Below are positions 34,915-45,006 of a DNA stretch of 64,000 bases, piece by piece. The notes under the pieces were generated by a model that saw only the letters and a list, made by a program, of their open reading frames with translations, ran no database searches and was not told the origin of the DNA. The position numbers were made by a program, and so were the translations under genes. The number at the start of each line of letters is the position of its first letter. Position 1 is the first letter of the stretch. Source of the DNA: Ornithinimicrobium murale (GTDB lineage: Bacteria > Actinomycetota > Actinomycetes > Actinomycetales > Dermatophilaceae); the NCBI RefSeq assembly GCF_003352835.1, contig NZ_QLVD01000023.1, positions 62,001 through 126,000 of the forward strand, in the 5' to 3' direction.

Positions 34915-36390
34915 TCACCCCCTGAGCAGGTCAGCCACCGTCCCCGGGATGGCTCGGGCCACGGCCAGCGCGCGCACCGGGCCGCCCGGGTTGGCGTGGT
35001 GAGCCGCGCGACCGTGCACCAGGGCGGCCAGGGACCCGGCGTCGAGCAGGTCGAGACCGGCCGCCAGCAGCATGCCGGCGAGCCCCGCCAGGACGTCACC
35101 GGCGCCCGCGGTGGCCAGCCAGGGCGGGGCATCCGTCTGACAACGCACCGCCTCGCCGGTGTCGGGGCCGACCACCAGGGTCGTGGCTCCCTTGAGCAGG
35201 ACGGTGGCTCCGGTCAGCTCGGCCACCCGTCGGGCGTGGTCCAACGGCGCGGCACTGATCTGGTTGCGGTGGAAGACCCGCCCCTCCTCCAACCGGCTCA
35301 GCATCCGCGCGAGCTCACCCGCGTGCGGCGTGAGCAGCGTCGGTGCCTCCCGCGGTCCCTCGATCAGGTCCAGGGCCCCGGCGTCGACGACGCACGGCAC
35401 GTCCGAGGCCAGCGCGCTGCGGCACGCCTCCACCTGACGGCGCACGTCCGAGGTGGTCTCGTCCGTGGGGATGCCCGGCCCGAGCACCCAGGTCTGGACG
35501 CGCCCCGGGCCCGGGACCGCCTCCGGGACCGCGTGCAGGACCTGCTGCGCAGCTGCGTCGGGCCCCACATAACGGACCATGCCCGCACCGGCCTCCGCCG
35601 CGGCACTGACCGACAGCACCGCAGCGCCGGGATAGCGTGCGCTGCCGGCAACCACGCCGAGGACACCGCGGGAGTACTTGTCATCGCTCGGACCAGGCAC
35701 CGGCCACAGGGCGGGCACATCAGCGCCGGTGAGCTGCTCGACAGCAGCAGACTCGGGTTGGTCGATCCCGATGTCGACCACGGTCAGCCGCCCCACGGCC
35801 TGGCGGGTGGCGGGCAGCAGGTGGACCGGCTTGGCCAGCCCGAAGGTCACGGTCTCATCGGCGTGCACCGCGACCGCGAGCGCCTCGACCCCCTCGGGGT
35901 CCGCCCCGCTCGGGAGGTCGACCGCGATGACGAACGCGGCCTCGGGGATCGCCTCGGCCAGCCCGGCCATGGCACCACTGAGTCCGGGCCGGCCACCGAT
36001 GCCGAGCAGGCCGTCCACGATCACGTCGGCCTCGGACAGTGCCTGGCGCACCGGCTGGGTCAGGGCCCGTCGAGTGCGGGCCACGCGCAGGCGGGGCACG
36101 CCCGCCTCCACCGCGGCTGCCAGGCCGTCGGGGTGGACGGCATCACCCACCTGCACCACGACCACGGGGAGGTGCTCGCAGAGGTGCGCTGCGGCATACA
36201 GCGCGTCTCCGCCGTTGTCGCCCGGCCCGACCAGGACGACGACCGAGCCGGCACGCCGCTCCCGCGCCCTGGCCAGGACCACCGCCGCGAGCGCGTCCGC
36301 GGCCCGCCGCATCAGGTCACCGGAGGTGAGGGCATCGCCGGTGGCCTCCTCGGCCGCCCGGACCGCAGGGATGCTGAACGCGCGGATCAT
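34915..36390 (-). CDS. nnr: Bifunctional NAD(P)H-hydrate epimerase/dehydratase
   Basis: 491-aa repair enzyme for hydrated NADH and NADPH. The N-terminal epimerase (YjeF_N, about 1-210) has VLVGPGDNGGDALYAAAHL and DGLLGIGG...VIAVDLPSGAD; the C-terminal ADP-dependent dehydratase (about 220-491) has SRGVLGVVAGS, LTPHAGELARML and the ATP/ADP-site ATAGAGDVLAGLAGMLLA. It starts 2 bp after acpS and is the last gene of glmS-acpS-nnr. In related genomes alr often follows; here an IS remnant lies 109 bp downstream. Confidence 0.95.
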   Translation of the reverse strand: MIRAFSIPAVRAAEEATGDALTSGDLMRRAADALAAVVLARARERRAGSVVVLVGPGDNGGDALYAAAHLCEHLPVVVVQVGDAVHPDGLAAAVEAGVPRLRVARTRRALTQPVRQALSEADVIVDGLLGIGGRPGLSGAMAGLAEAIPEAAFVIAVDLPSGADPEGVEALAVAVHADETVTFGLAKPVHLLPATRQAVGRLTVVDIGIDQPESAAVEQLTGADVPALWPVPGPSDDKYSRGVLGVVAGSARYPGAAVLSVSAAAEAGAGMVRYVGPDAAAQQVLHAVPEAVPGPGRVQTWVLGPGIPTDETTSDVRRQVEACRSALASDVPCVVDAGALDLIEGPREAPTLLTPHAGELARMLSRLEEGRVFHRNQISAAPLDHARRVAELTGATVLLKGATTLVVGPDTGEAVRCQTDAPPWLATAGAGDVLAGLAGMLLAAGLDLLDAGSLAALVHGRAAHHANPGGPVRALAVARAIPGTVADLLRG

Positions 36391-36392
36391 GC

Positions 36393-36743
36393 TCAGCCCT
36401 CGGCAATCACGACCGCGGAGGCGACCCCCGCGTCGTGCGACAGGGACACGTGGAAGGCACTGACCCCCAGCTCCTGCGCGCGGGCCTGCACGCTGCCGGT
36501 CACGACCAGCTCGGGCCTGCCCCAGTCTGCCCGTCGCACGCTCGCATCGGTCCAGCTCAGCCCGACCGGGGCACCCAGCGCCTTGGCCAGAGCCTCCTTG
36601 GCGGCGAAGCGGGCCGCCAGGGAGGGCAGGCGCAGGGCCTTCTCCTCGTCGGTGAACAGCCGGTCCAGCAGCCGCGGGGTGCGCTCCAGTGAGTCGCCGA
36701 AGCGGGCAATGTCGACCACGTCGATGCCCACCCCGATGATCAT
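36393..36743 (-). CDS. acpS: Holo-[acyl-carrier-protein] synthase
   Basis: 116-aa phosphopantetheinyl transferase activating ACP with CoA. The metal-binding [10 protein letters not shown] (Asp 8) and the [12 protein letters not shown] motif are both intact, as is the C-terminal [15 protein letters not shown]. It lies 10 bp after glmS and 2 bp before nnr, so it is in the middle of an operon. Confidence 0.95.
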   Translation of the reverse strand: MIIGVGIDVVDIARFGDSLERTPRLLDRLFTDEEKALRLPSLAARFAAKEALAKALGAPVGLSWTDASVRRADWGRPELVVTGSVQARAQELGVSAFHVSLSHDAGVASAVVIAEG

Positions 36744-36753
36744 CTGTGGCTGC

Positions 36754-38610
36754 TCACTCGACGGTGACCGACTTGGCCAGGTTGCGCGGCTGGTCGACGT
36801 CCAGCCCCTTGGCGGTGGACAGCTCGAGGGCGAAGACCTGCAGCGGCACGACGGTCAGCAGCGGCGCCAGGAGCGCCGATGTGCGGGGCACGCGGATGAC
36901 CTCGTCGGCGAACGGCTCCACGTCCTCGTCGCCCTCCTCGGCGATGACCAGCGTGCGGGCCCCGCGGGCGCGGATCTCCTGGATGTTGGAGACGACCTTG
37001 CCGTGCAGACCGTGCTCGGAGTCCGGCGACGGGACGACGACGAACACGGGCTGGCCCGGCTCGATCAGCGCGATGGGACCATGCTTGAGCTCGCCCGCGG
37101 CGAACCCCTCGGCGTGGATGTAGGCCAGCTCCTTGAGCTTGAGAGCGCCCTCCATCGCCACGGGGAAGCCGACGTGGCGGCCCAGGAAGAGCACGGCACG
37201 GGTGTCGGCCATGAACCGGGCGATCTCCTTGACGCGGTCCATGCTGCCCAGCAGCTCCTGGATCTTCTCCGGGATGCGCTGCAGCTCGGACATCACCTCG
37301 GCGACACCCTCACGCTGGTCGCGGCGCACCTGCACCAGGTAGAGGCCGAGGATGTAGCTCGCGGTGATCTGGGCCAGGAAGGCCTTGGTGGAGGCGACCG
37401 CGATCTCCGGGCCGGCGTGGGTGTAGAGCACGCCGTCGGACTCGCGCGGGATGGTCGAGCCGTGCGTGTTACAGATGGAGATGGTGCGCGCGCCCAGCTC
37501 CTTGGCGTGGCGGACCGCCATCAGGGTGTCCATCGTCTCGCCGGACTGGCTGATCGAGACCACCAGGGTCTTCTCATCGATGACCGGGTCGCGGTAGCGG
37601 AACTCATGGGCCAGCTCGACCTCGACGGGGATCCGCGCCCACCGCTCGATGGCGTACTTGGCGACCATGCCGGCATACGCGGCGGTGCCGCAGGCGACGA
37701 TGACCATCTTGTCGATGGCGCGCAGGTCCTCTTCGGTGAGCCCCATCTCATCGAGCACCAGGAGGCCGGTCTCGTCGGTGCGTCCCAGCAACGTGTCGGC
37801 GACCGCGTGCGGCTGCTCGTGGATCTCCTTCTCCATGAAGGTGTCGAAGCCGCCCTTCTCGGCGGCCGCGGCGTCCCAGGTGACCTCATAGGCCTTGCCG
37901 TCGCTCGGCGTGCCGTCGAAGTCGATGACCGTGTAGCCCTCGGGGGTGATCGTGACGATCTGGTCCTGCCCGAGCTCGAGCGCCCGGCGGGTGTAGCCGA
38001 TGAAGGCAGCGACATCGGAGCCGAGGAAGTTCTCGCCCTCGCCCAGGCCCACGACGAGCGGGGAGTTGCGGCGGGCGCCCACGACCACGTCGGGCTGGTC
38101 GGAGTGCACCGCCAGCAGGGTGAAGGCTCCGTGGAGGGTGTTGACGACCTCGCGCATCGCCGCGGTCAGGTCGCCGGTCCCCGCGAAGGCGCGGGAGACC
38201 AGGTGCGCCACGACCTCGGTGTCGGTCTCGGAGGAGAACACGACGCCGTCGGCTATGAGCTGCTTCCGGAGGCTGTGGAAGTTCTCGATGATCCCGTTGT
38301 GGACCAGCGCGAGCTTGCGGTCCGTGCCGCCCCGGTGCGGGTGGGCGTTCTCATCGGTGGGTCCACCGTGCGTGGCCCACCGGGTGTGCCCGATCGCGGT
38401 CGTGGTCTCCGGCAGCGGCTGCTCGGCCAGGGCCTTGGTGAGGTTGCTCAGCTTGCCGGCGCGCTTGGCGCCCACGACCTCACTCCCGCCGACCAGCGCC
38501 ACCCCGGCGGAGTCGTATCCGCGGTACTCCAGGCGGGTCAGCCCATCCATCACGACCTCAAGGGCCCTGCCACTGCTGTTCGGACCGACATAGCCCACGA
38601 TTCCACACAT
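36754..38610 (-). CDS. glmS: Glutamine-fructose-6-phosphate aminotransferase (isomerizing)
   Basis: 618-aa entry enzyme for UDP-GlcNAc and peptidoglycan. Starting at ATG 38610 places the catalytic Cys at position 2 (MCGIVGYVG), which becomes the N-terminal nucleophile after Met removal; the longer frame to 38649 would destroy this. The glutaminase domain (about 1-230; [20 protein letters not shown]) is followed by two SIS domains with the sugar-phosphate site SQSGETMDT and the C-terminal [13 protein letters not shown]. No glmS ribozyme is expected in actinobacteria and none is seen. Confidence 0.97.
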   Translation of the reverse strand: MCGIVGYVGPNSSGRALEVVMDGLTRLEYRGYDSAGVALVGGSEVVGAKRAGKLSNLTKALAEQPLPETTTAIGHTRWATHGGPTDENAHPHRGGTDRKLALVHNGIIENFHSLRKQLIADGVVFSSETDTEVVAHLVSRAFAGTGDLTAAMREVVNTLHGAFTLLAVHSDQPDVVVGARRNSPLVVGLGEGENFLGSDVAAFIGYTRRALELGQDQIVTITPEGYTVIDFDGTPSDGKAYEVTWDAAAAEKGGFDTFMEKEIHEQPHAVADTLLGRTDETGLLVLDEMGLTEEDLRAIDKMVIVACGTAAYAGMVAKYAIERWARIPVEVELAHEFRYRDPVIDEKTLVVSISQSGETMDTLMAVRHAKELGARTISICNTHGSTIPRESDGVLYTHAGPEIAVASTKAFLAQITASYILGLYLVQVRRDQREGVAEVMSELQRIPEKIQELLGSMDRVKEIARFMADTRAVLFLGRHVGFPVAMEGALKLKELAYIHAEGFAAGELKHGPIALIEPGQPVFVVVPSPDSEHGLHGKVVSNIQEIRARGARTLVIAEEGDEDVEPFADEVIRVPRTSALLAPLLTVVPLQVFALELSTAKGLDVDQPRNLAKSVTVE

Positions 38611-38684
38611 GAGGGGCAGCCTAATCCGTGCGACCCCGGAGAACCGCATGAACAGCCGGTGACGGCGCCGTGCAGAATGTCCGC

Positions 38685-39638
38685 ATGGCTTCCAACGGCG
38701 CCGGCATCCACTCGCCCTATGTCGAGCTCGACCGGGCCGGGTGGGCCGCGCTGCGTGACCAGCACCCGATGCTCCTGACCCAGGACGACATCATCCGGCT
38801 GCGCGGCCTCGGCGAGCGGCTGGACATGGAGGAGATCGAGCAGGTCTATCTGCCGCTGTCCCGACTGCTGTCCTTCTATGAGCGCGAGGTCGAGCAGCTG
38901 CACCAGGTGACCAGCGACTTCCTCGGTGAGCGTCACGAGCGCACGCCCTTCGTCATCGGGGTCGCAGGGTCGGTGGCGGTCGGCAAGTCGACGACGGCCC
39001 GCATCCTGCAGGCGCTGATCCAGCGCTGGGAGTCCGAGCCGGTGGTCGAGCTGGTCACCACCGACGGCTTCCTCTACCCCAACAAGGTGCTCACCGACCG
39101 CAACCTGATGGCCCGCAAGGGCTATCCGGAGAGCTATGACCGGCGAGCCCTGCTGCGCTTCGTCATGGAGGTCAAGTCGGGCAAGGACGAGGTGCGCGCA
39201 CCGGTCTACTCCCACCTCACCTATGACATCGTCCCCGGCCAGGAGGTCGTGGTCCGGCGTCCTGATGTGCTGATCGTCGAGGGGCTCAACGTGCTGCAGC
39301 CGCCCCGCCAGCACAGCGACGGTCGCACGGGGCTGTCGGTGTCGGACTTCTTCGACTTCTCGGTCTATGTCGACGCCAAGCAGGCCCTGATCAAGAAGTG
39401 GTATGTCGACCGTTTCCAGGAGCTGCGCCACACCGCGTTCAACCAGCCCGAGTCCTACTTCCGCCGTTATGCCAGCCTCGCTGACGACGCGGCCGAGGAC
39501 ATGGCCGAGAGCATCTGGGACGCGATCAACGCCCCCAACCTCGTCGAGAACATCCTGCCGACCCGCGGCCGGGCGACCCTGGTGCTGAGCAAGGGTGAGG
39601 ACCACGCGGTCAACCGGGTGCGGCTGCGCCGCCTCTGA
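38685..39638 (+). CDS. coaA: Pantothenate kinase, type I
   Basis: 317-aa kinase for the first step of coenzyme A synthesis. Walker A is [15 protein letters not shown]; the type I-specific [20 protein letters not shown] and YSHLTYD segments follow. The start ATG 38685 is preferred; an in-frame GTG at 38670 adds five residues. It is divergent from glmS with a 74-bp spacer. Type I CoaA enzymes are inhibited by CoA. Confidence 0.95.
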   Translation: MASNGAGIHSPYVELDRAGWAALRDQHPMLLTQDDIIRLRGLGERLDMEEIEQVYLPLSRLLSFYEREVEQLHQVTSDFLGERHERTPFVIGVAGSVAVGKSTTARILQALIQRWESEPVVELVTTDGFLYPNKVLTDRNLMARKGYPESYDRRALLRFVMEVKSGKDEVRAPVYSHLTYDIVPGQEVVVRRPDVLIVEGLNVLQPPRQHSDGRTGLSVSDFFDFSVYVDAKQALIKKWYVDRFQELRHTAFNQPESYFRRYASLADDAAEDMAESIWDAINAPNLVENILPTRGRATLVLSKGEDHAVNRVRLRRL

Positions 39639-39684
39639 GGTATGCCGAGGCTCACCTCATGTGCGCCCCTCCCCTGAGGGTCGG

Positions 39685-41121
39685 TCAGGTCAGGTGAGGA
39701 CGGGTCATCGCCAGGACATCCAAGGCGGCATCAAGCTGCTCCTCGGTGAGATCGCCCTTCTCGATGTGCCCGCGCTCGATGACGACCTCCCGGATGGTCT
39801 GCCGGCTCGCCAGGGCCTGCTTGGCCACGGCCGCGGCGGCCTCGTAGCCGATGTATTTGTTGAGCGGCGTGACGATCGCGCTCGAGCTCTCGGCGAGCTC
39901 CCGGTTGTGCTCGACGTTGGCGGTGATCCCGCTGATGCAGCGGTCGGCCAGCAGCCGGGATGAGGTGGCCAGCAGGGTGATCGACTCCACCAGCACCTGC
40001 CCCATGACGGGGAGCATCACGTTGAGCTCGAAGGTGCCGCTGGCCCCACCGACCGTCATCGTCGTGTCGTTGCCGATCACCTTCGCGCAGACCATCAGGG
40101 TCGCCTCGGGCAGGACCGGGTTGACCTTGCCGGGCATGATCGAGGAGCCCGGTTGCAGGTCCGGCAACTGGATCTCCTGCAGTCCGGCACGCGGTCCGGA
40201 GCCCATCCAACGCAGGTCGTTGCAGATCTTGGTGAGGGAGACCGCCACGACGCGCAGGGCGCCGCTGAGGGCCACGAGGGCATCCTGGGTGGACTGTGCC
40301 TCGAAGTGGTCGGTGGCCTCGACGAACTCCACCCCGGAGCGGCGGGACACCTCGGCGATCACCTGCGGCGCGAACTGTGGGTGGGCGTTGAGGCCGGTGC
40401 CGGCCGCGGTCCCACCCAACGGCAGTTCCGCGGCGGGGCCGGCGGCCTCGGTGACCCGCTGGGACCCGAGGGCGATCTGCCGGGCATAGCCCCCGAACTC
40501 CTGGCCCAGGGTCACCGGCACGGCGTCCATCAGGTGCGTTCGGCCGGCCTTGACCACGTCGGCGAACTCGGCGCTCTTGGTCGTGAGCGCCTGCTCGAGA
40601 CGCTCCAGGCCCGGGAGCAGCTCGTCGTGGACCAGACGCACGGCGGCGACCCGGATCGCCGAGGGGAAGGTGTCGTTGCTGGACTGCCCGGCGTTGACGT
40701 GGTCGTTGGGGTGCACTGCTGGATCACCGTCGAGCGCCCGGTTGGCCAGGGTGGCGACAACCTCGTTGACGTTCATGTTGGTGGACGTGCCCGACCCGGT
40801 CTGATAGACGTCGATCGGGAAGTGCGCGTCGTGCTGCCCCGCTGCCACCTCGTCAGCGGCGGCACTGATCGCCTCGGCACGTGCGGCGTCCAGGACTCCC
40901 AGCTGTGCGTTGACCTCGGCAGCCGCGGACTTGATCAGCGCCAAGGCATGCACGATCGCGGCCGGGACTGGCTGCCCGGAGATCGGGAAGTTCTCGACCG
41001 CGCGAGCCGTCTGCGCGGCATACAGCGCATCGGCCGGGACCTGCACCTCCCCCATCGAGTCGCGCTCGGTGCGCATGGGGGTGTCGACGGCGGGGGTCGC
41101 GGGGCTGGAGTCGGCAGTCAT
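39685..41121 (-). CDS. fumC: Fumarate hydratase, class II
   Basis: 478-aa TCA-cycle fumarase. The superfamily signature [11 protein letters not shown] and upstream [25 protein letters not shown] and [16 protein letters not shown] match FumC rather than aspartate ammonia-lyase or adenylosuccinate lyase. The ATG 41121 start lies 11 residues upstream of the homologous region and has AGAGGT before it; the longer frame up to 41208 runs into intergenic repeats. Confidence 0.94.
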   Translation of the reverse strand: MTADSSPATPAVDTPMRTERDSMGEVQVPADALYAAQTARAVENFPISGQPVPAAIVHALALIKSAAAEVNAQLGVLDAARAEAISAAADEVAAGQHDAHFPIDVYQTGSGTSTNMNVNEVVATLANRALDGDPAVHPNDHVNAGQSSNDTFPSAIRVAAVRLVHDELLPGLERLEQALTTKSAEFADVVKAGRTHLMDAVPVTLGQEFGGYARQIALGSQRVTEAAGPAAELPLGGTAAGTGLNAHPQFAPQVIAEVSRRSGVEFVEATDHFEAQSTQDALVALSGALRVVAVSLTKICNDLRWMGSGPRAGLQEIQLPDLQPGSSIMPGKVNPVLPEATLMVCAKVIGNDTTMTVGGASGTFELNVMLPVMGQVLVESITLLATSSRLLADRCISGITANVEHNRELAESSSAIVTPLNKYIGYEAAAAVAKQALASRQTIREVVIERGHIEKGDLTEEQLDAALDVLAMTRPHLT

Positions 41122-41189
41122 ACCTCTAGTCAACACCTCACGTCCGCTGGACGGCCAGTTGCCGTCGAGGGGTGAGCCTCGCGCCCTGG

Positions 41190-41210
41190 CCGTGCATTGC
41201 TCGTGCACGG
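41190..41210. terminator. Small hairpin between fumC and the repeat array
   Basis: CCGTGCA (41190-41196) with TGCACGG (41204-41210), loop TTGCTCG. It may end the minus-strand transglycosylase transcript after the repeats. Confidence 0.45.
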
Positions 41211-41216
41211 CTCAGG

Positions 41217-41308
41217 CGTTCCGAACCTCCCCAAGAAGGCGCGAGAGGCGTTCCGAACCTCCCCAAAAATGCGCGAGAGGCGTTCCGAACCTCCCCAAAA
41301 ATGGGTCA
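41217..41308. repeat. 32-bp tandem repeat, nearly three copies
   Basis: Units at 41217-41248, 41249-41280 and 41281-41308 (partial), each beginning CGTTCCGAACCTCCCCAA. The third copy ends at the stop codon of the downstream minus-strand gene (41306-41308), so the array is entirely in its 3' flank. Confidence 0.92.
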
Positions 41309-42166
41309 GTACCAGCCGACGGACTGCGAGTGCGCCCAGGCGCCGCACGGGCTGCCGTAGCGGCCCTGGATGTAGCCCAGGCCCCAGCGGATCTGGGTGG
41401 CCGGGTTGGTCTGCCAGTCGGCACCGGCCGAGGCCATCTTGCTGCCCGGCAGGGACTGCGGGATGCCGTAGGCGCCCGAGGACGGGTTCTGCGCGTAGGT
41501 GTTCCAGCCGCTCTCGCGGTTCCACAGCGAGTTCAGGCAGCTGAACTGGTCCTGCCCCCAGCCATAGTTGCCGAGCATCCCGGCGGCGATGTCCCGGGGG
41601 GAGCCGGACGGGGTGGGAGCCGGAGCCGGCTCGGGGGCGGGAGCCGCCTCCTCGACCGGTGCCTCGGCGCGCTCCTGGGAGCGGGCGGCGGCCTCCTGCT
41701 CGGCGGCACGCTCGGCGGCGGCCTGCTCGGCAGCGGCACGCTCGGCGGCAGCCTGCTCTGCAGCGGCCTGCTCGGCAGCGGCACGCTCTGCAGCGATCTC
41801 ACCGGAGCGCTCGATGGCGGCGTCGCCACCCTTGCGGGCGCTCCACGCGGAGAAGTTCATGTTGCTCGCAGCGACCTGCTCCTCGACCGCGGCCACGGCC
41901 TCGGTGAGCGAGGACTCGCTGCGCTCGGCGACATTCTGCAGGGCGGCGTCGCCGACGAAGGGGCTCGCCTGACCGAGGCTGTTCGCGACGCCGGTGGCGT
42001 CGAGGGACGGCGCACTGTTCGGCAGGCCGGCGTAGGTTGCCATGGCAACGGCGCCGGCGGCGATGACTGCGGTCACGGCAGTGGCGCCGCGGTGCAGTCG
42101 CTTGCGATGGCGGCCATTGGTCTCGTCGCTGTCGGCGAGCACGGTGATCTCAGGGGCGTTGGACAC
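41306..42166 (-). CDS. Secreted transglycosylase/Rpf-like cell-wall protein
   Basis: 286 aa from GTG 42166, chosen because GGAGG lies 8-12 nt upstream. A membrane segment (about 27-48, AVTAVIAAGAVAMATYAGL) is the signal or anchor. The middle (about 120-180) is an Ala/Glu/Arg-rich helical coiled-coil with repeated AAAERAAAEQ, and a Pro-rich spacer follows. The last 90 residues form the lytic-transglycosylase-like domain (FSCLNSLWNRESGWN with the catalytic-type Glu, SSGAYGIPQSLPGSKM, IRWGLGYIQGRYGSPCGAW). This resembles actinobacterial SLT/Rpf-like muralytic proteins. Two cysteines may form a disulfide. Confidence 0.83.
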   Translation of the reverse strand: MSNAPEITVLADSDETNGRHRKRLHRGATAVTAVIAAGAVAMATYAGLPNSAPSLDATGVANSLGQASPFVGDAALQNVAERSESSLTEAVAAVEEQVAASNMNFSAWSARKGGDAAIERSGEIAAERAAAEQAAAEQAAAERAAAEQAAAERAAEQEAAARSQERAEAPVEEAAPAPEPAPAPTPSGSPRDIAAGMLGNYGWGQDQFSCLNSLWNRESGWNTYAQNPSSGAYGIPQSLPGSKMASAGADWQTNPATQIRWGLGYIQGRYGSPCGAWAHSQSVGWY

Positions 42167-42321
42167 AGGGATAACCTCCACGCCCGGGGCACCGTCAGCT
42201 GCGGGGAACAGCAGGGGGACACGGTCACGAGCGTTATGAATTCGTGATGTTGAAGCAACCACCGTGACAGCACGAGTCAATATTTCGCAAACCGCTGGGC
42301 CATTCCGTGGGCAAGGTCACA

Positions 42322-42358
42322 CAGCCCCGGGGGCCGCATGCTGTGACCCCTGGGGCTG
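42322..42358 (-). terminator. Terminator after phoH2
   Basis: CAGCCCCGGGG (42322-42332) pairs with CCCTGGGGCTG (42348-42358) with one G-U pair. It is 27 nt beyond the phoH2 stop and 150 nt before the transglycosylase start. Confidence 0.65.
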
Positions 42359-42384
42359 ATGGTGATAGTGGGACTTTGTGCAGG

Positions 42385-43749
42385 TCAGGTCAGCCGCTCG
42401 CTGCCCTCGAGGAGATCGGTGACCAGCGCTGCGATCGGGCTGCGCTCACTGCGGTGCAGCGTGATGTGAGCGAACAGCGGGTGCCCCTTGAGCGTCTCGA
42501 TGACCGCGGCGACGCCGTCGTGCCGGCCCACCCGGAGGTTGTCACGCTGGGCGACGTCATGGGTCAGCACGACCCGCGAGTTCTGGCCGACCCGGGACAG
42601 GACGGTCAGCAGCACGTTGCGCTCCAGCGACTGGGCCTCGTCCACGATCACGAAGGCGTCGTGCAGCGAGCGGCCGCGGATGTGCGTCAGCGGGAGCACC
42701 TCGAGCATGTCGCGGTCGATGATCTCCTCGACGACCTCCTTGGAGACCACCGCCCCGAGGGTGTCGAAGACCGCCTGGGCCCACGGCCCCATCTTCTCGT
42801 TCTCGCTCCCGGGCAGATACCCGAGCTCCTGACCGCCGACCGGATAGAGCGGGCGGAAGACCACCACCTTGCGGTGCTGTCGGCGCTCCATGACCGCCTC
42901 CAGCCCCGCGCAGAGGGCCAGGGCGGACTTGCCGGTGCCCGCGCGACCCCCGAGGGACAGGATGCCGACGTCCTGGTCCAGCAGCAGGTCCAGGGCGATG
43001 CGCTGCTCCGCGGAGCGTCCGTGCAACCCGAAGGCGTCGCGGTCGCCGCGCACCAGCTTGACCGCGCGGTCGGGCGCGACCCGGGCCAGCGCACTACCGG
43101 ACGGGCCGAGCACGGTCAGGCCGGTGTGGACCAACAGGTCCGCGGCCGCCTCGTGCTCCAGCCGCCCGTTCTCATAGAGGGTGGACATCTGCGCGTCGTC
43201 GACCTGCAGCTCGGCCATGCCGGTCCAGCCCGAGTCGACGGCCAGCTCGGCGCGATACTCCTGAGCGTCCAGTCCGCAGGCCGAGGCCTTGACCCGCATC
43301 GGCAGGTCCTTGCTGACCACGGTCACGTCATGTCCCTCGCCGGCGAAGTTGCAGGCCACGGCGAGGATGCGCGAGTCGTTGTCGCCCAGTCGGAACCCGG
43401 CCGGCAGCGAGGACGGGTCGGCGTGGTTGAGCTCCACGCGGAGGGTGCCCCCGGTCTCCCCCACCGGCACCGGCTCGTTCAACCCGTCGTGCTGCACCCG
43501 GAGGTCATCCAGGAGCCGCAGCGCCTCCCGGGCGAAGTAGCCCAGCTCGGGGTGGTGCCGCTTCTCCTCCAGCTCGGTGATGACCACGATGGGCAGCACG
43601 ACCTGGTGCTCGGCGAAGCGCAGCAGTGCCCGCGGGTCGGACAGCAGGACCGAGGTGTCCAGGACATAGGTCTTGGTGCTGACCTCGGCGGGCTGGGCAG
43701 CGCGTGCGCGCGTGGATCGGGTGGCGGATCGGCTGGTGGTGGTTGCCAT
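42385..43749 (-). CDS. phoH2: PIN domain - PhoH ATPase fusion (PhoH2 type)
   Basis: 454 aa. The N-terminal PIN nuclease domain (about 25-155) has [22 protein letters not shown] and [11 protein letters not shown] with the acidic metal ligands in place. The C-terminal PhoH ATPase (about 235-454) has Walker [13 protein letters not shown] and Walker [13 protein letters not shown]. Such fusions in mycobacteria act as RNA helicase and ribonuclease. A gene for a PhoAT-type antitoxin is sometimes found upstream; here the 320 bp upstream contains no convincing ORF. ATG 43749 follows GGGAGAG. Confidence 0.92.
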   Translation of the reverse strand: MATTTSRSATRSTRARAAQPAEVSTKTYVLDTSVLLSDPRALLRFAEHQVVLPIVVITELEEKRHHPELGYFAREALRLLDDLRVQHDGLNEPVPVGETGGTLRVELNHADPSSLPAGFRLGDNDSRILAVACNFAGEGHDVTVVSKDLPMRVKASACGLDAQEYRAELAVDSGWTGMAELQVDDAQMSTLYENGRLEHEAAADLLVHTGLTVLGPSGSALARVAPDRAVKLVRGDRDAFGLHGRSAEQRIALDLLLDQDVGILSLGGRAGTGKSALALCAGLEAVMERRQHRKVVVFRPLYPVGGQELGYLPGSENEKMGPWAQAVFDTLGAVVSKEVVEEIIDRDMLEVLPLTHIRGRSLHDAFVIVDEAQSLERNVLLTVLSRVGQNSRVVLTHDVAQRDNLRVGRHDGVAAVIETLKGHPLFAHITLHRSERSPIAALVTDLLEGSERLT

Positions 43750-44072
43750 GTCGACTCTCCCTGACACGCGCGCTGTCGCTACGCGTGGTGACGGTGGGTT
43801 GACCGGGACCGGACACTGACCAGGTGGTCGAGGTGCCGGCGCCGGCCCCCCGCCCAGAGCAGTCGCTCCATCTGGTTGGCCTCCCGGACGAGGACGGGCG
43901 TCCTCGTCACCACCGACGTTAGGACCAGTTGGGGCACCGACACGCCAATCGGCGCGGCGTGGCGCAAAGGTCCGCCAGGCAGTCGTTGACCATTCACCCG
44001 CGTGTCACCTCAGGTTCCCCGGCAGGGCGGGCCGGCCACACGGCATACCCAGATCCGGCTGTATGCCGAGGC
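43750..44072. other. Intergenic region between phoH2 and the isoprenyl transferase
   Basis: 323 bp. It holds a tight hairpin at 43888-43907 (ACGAGGAC/GTCCTCGT, loop GGGC) in the probable phoH2 leader, and a second one at 44042-44067 (GGCATAC/GTATGCC, loop 12 nt) that fits a terminator for the isoprenyl transferase. A 72-codon frame at 43779-43997 has no supporting features. The rest shows nothing recognisable. Confidence 0.6.
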
Positions 44073-44846
44073 TCACCCCCCGAAGCGACGCTCGCGTTCG
44101 GCGTAGGCCCGGAGTGCGCGGAGGAAGTCCACCTTGCGGAAGTCCGGCCAGTAGGCCTCGCAGAAGTAGAACTCGCTGTGGGCGCTCTGCCAGAGCAGGA
44201 AGCCCCCCAGCCGCTGCTCGCCGCTGGTGCGGATGACCAGGTCGGGGTCCGGTTGCCCCTTGGTGTAGAGGTGGGAGGCGATGTCCTCGACCTCGACGGT
44301 GCGGGCGAGCTCCTCCAGCGAGGTGCCCTGCTCGGCGGCCTCGGCGAGCAGGGAGCGCACCGCGTCCGCGATCTCCTGCCGCCCGCCGTAGCCGATGGCC
44401 ACGTTGACGACCATGCCGTCGACGTCGGCCGTGCGGTCCACCGCGTCCCGCAGGACCTGCACGGTGTCGGTGGGCAGCAGGTGCGCCGCGCCGACCAGGT
44501 TGAGCTGCCACTGGCGCCCGTCGGCCAGCTCGGTGACCACGTCCTGGATGATCGTCAGGAGCGGCTCGACCTCCCGTGCGTCCCGGCGCAGGTTGTCGGT
44601 CGAGAGCAGCCAGAGCGTGACGACCTCGACGCCGGCCTCCTCGCACCACTCCAGCAAGGGCCTGATGTTGTCCGCACCCGCACGGTGCCCCTGTGCTGTG
44701 TCGGCCCCGCGCAGCTTCGCCCAGCGGCGGTTGCCGTCCAGCATGACCCCGACGTGCCGCGGCAGACGCTCCACCGGGAGGCTCTTGGTCAACGATCGGT
44801 TGTATGCGCGATAGAGCAGGTCGCGGGGAGAACGCATAGCGGCCAA
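44073..44846 (-). CDS. uppS: Isoprenyl (cis-polyprenyl diphosphate) transferase
   Basis: 257-aa cis-prenyltransferase of the undecaprenyl/decaprenyl or Z,E-farnesyl diphosphate synthase family, making lipid carriers for the cell wall. The catalytic Asp 37 is in VGVMLDGNRRWAK, and the C-terminal RTSGEQRLGGFLLWQSAHSEFYF motif is intact. Actinobacteria often have two such enzymes, a short- and a long-chain one; the product length cannot be assigned here, so the gene symbol is the generic one. It is transcribed away from trhA. Confidence 0.88.
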   Translation of the reverse strand: MAAMRSPRDLLYRAYNRSLTKSLPVERLPRHVGVMLDGNRRWAKLRGADTAQGHRAGADNIRPLLEWCEEAGVEVVTLWLLSTDNLRRDAREVEPLLTIIQDVVTELADGRQWQLNLVGAAHLLPTDTVQVLRDAVDRTADVDGMVVNVAIGYGGRQEIADAVRSLLAEAAEQGTSLEELARTVEVEDIASHLYTKGQPDPDLVIRTSGEQRLGGFLLWQSAHSEFYFCEAYWPDFRKVDFLRALRAYAERERRFGG

Positions 44847-44962
44847 CCTACTCGCCGACGCTGGGCGATCTCGGTGATCTCCACGGTCTGTCCACCAACG
44901 CTGCGCGAAGTCCTCACCTGCCGAGCCGGAGGATGGTGGCGCGGCCTCTACCCCACTCGCTG

Positions 44963-44997
44963 GTTACCGGTTCGTAACTTACGGCAACGTAGGTTAC
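44963..44997. promoter_or_regulatory. 24-bp palindromic operator upstream of trhA
   Basis: GTAACTTACG (44974-44983), GCAA, CGTAGGTTAC (44988-44997): a 10-bp inverted repeat with one mismatched position (T/G). A third GTTAC half-site at 44963-44967 forms a second inverted pair with GTAAC 44974-44978. The palindrome ends 9 nt before the trhA ATG. Confidence 0.65.
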
Positions 44998-45006
44998 GCT
45001 GGTTGC

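Noticed and set aside
34900-38778. 1292-codon plus-strand frame
   Set aside because: Antisense to nnr, acpS and glmS, all of which are clear genes. No start signal or motif.
41217-41308. Possible CRISPR array
   Set aside because: The 32-bp units are directly adjacent without spacers and no cas gene is present.
42167-42306. c-di-AMP (ydaO-type) riboswitch before the transglycosylase gene
   Set aside because: Such riboswitches precede some actinobacterial cell-wall hydrolases, but the conserved segments are not visible here; only a weak CACGGT/ACCGTG pairing exists.
43779-43997. 72-codon minus-strand ORF upstream of phoH2 as a PhoAT-like antitoxin
   Set aside because: No SD, Arg/Leu-rich shadow-like composition, and it overlaps leader structure; no support for a real gene.
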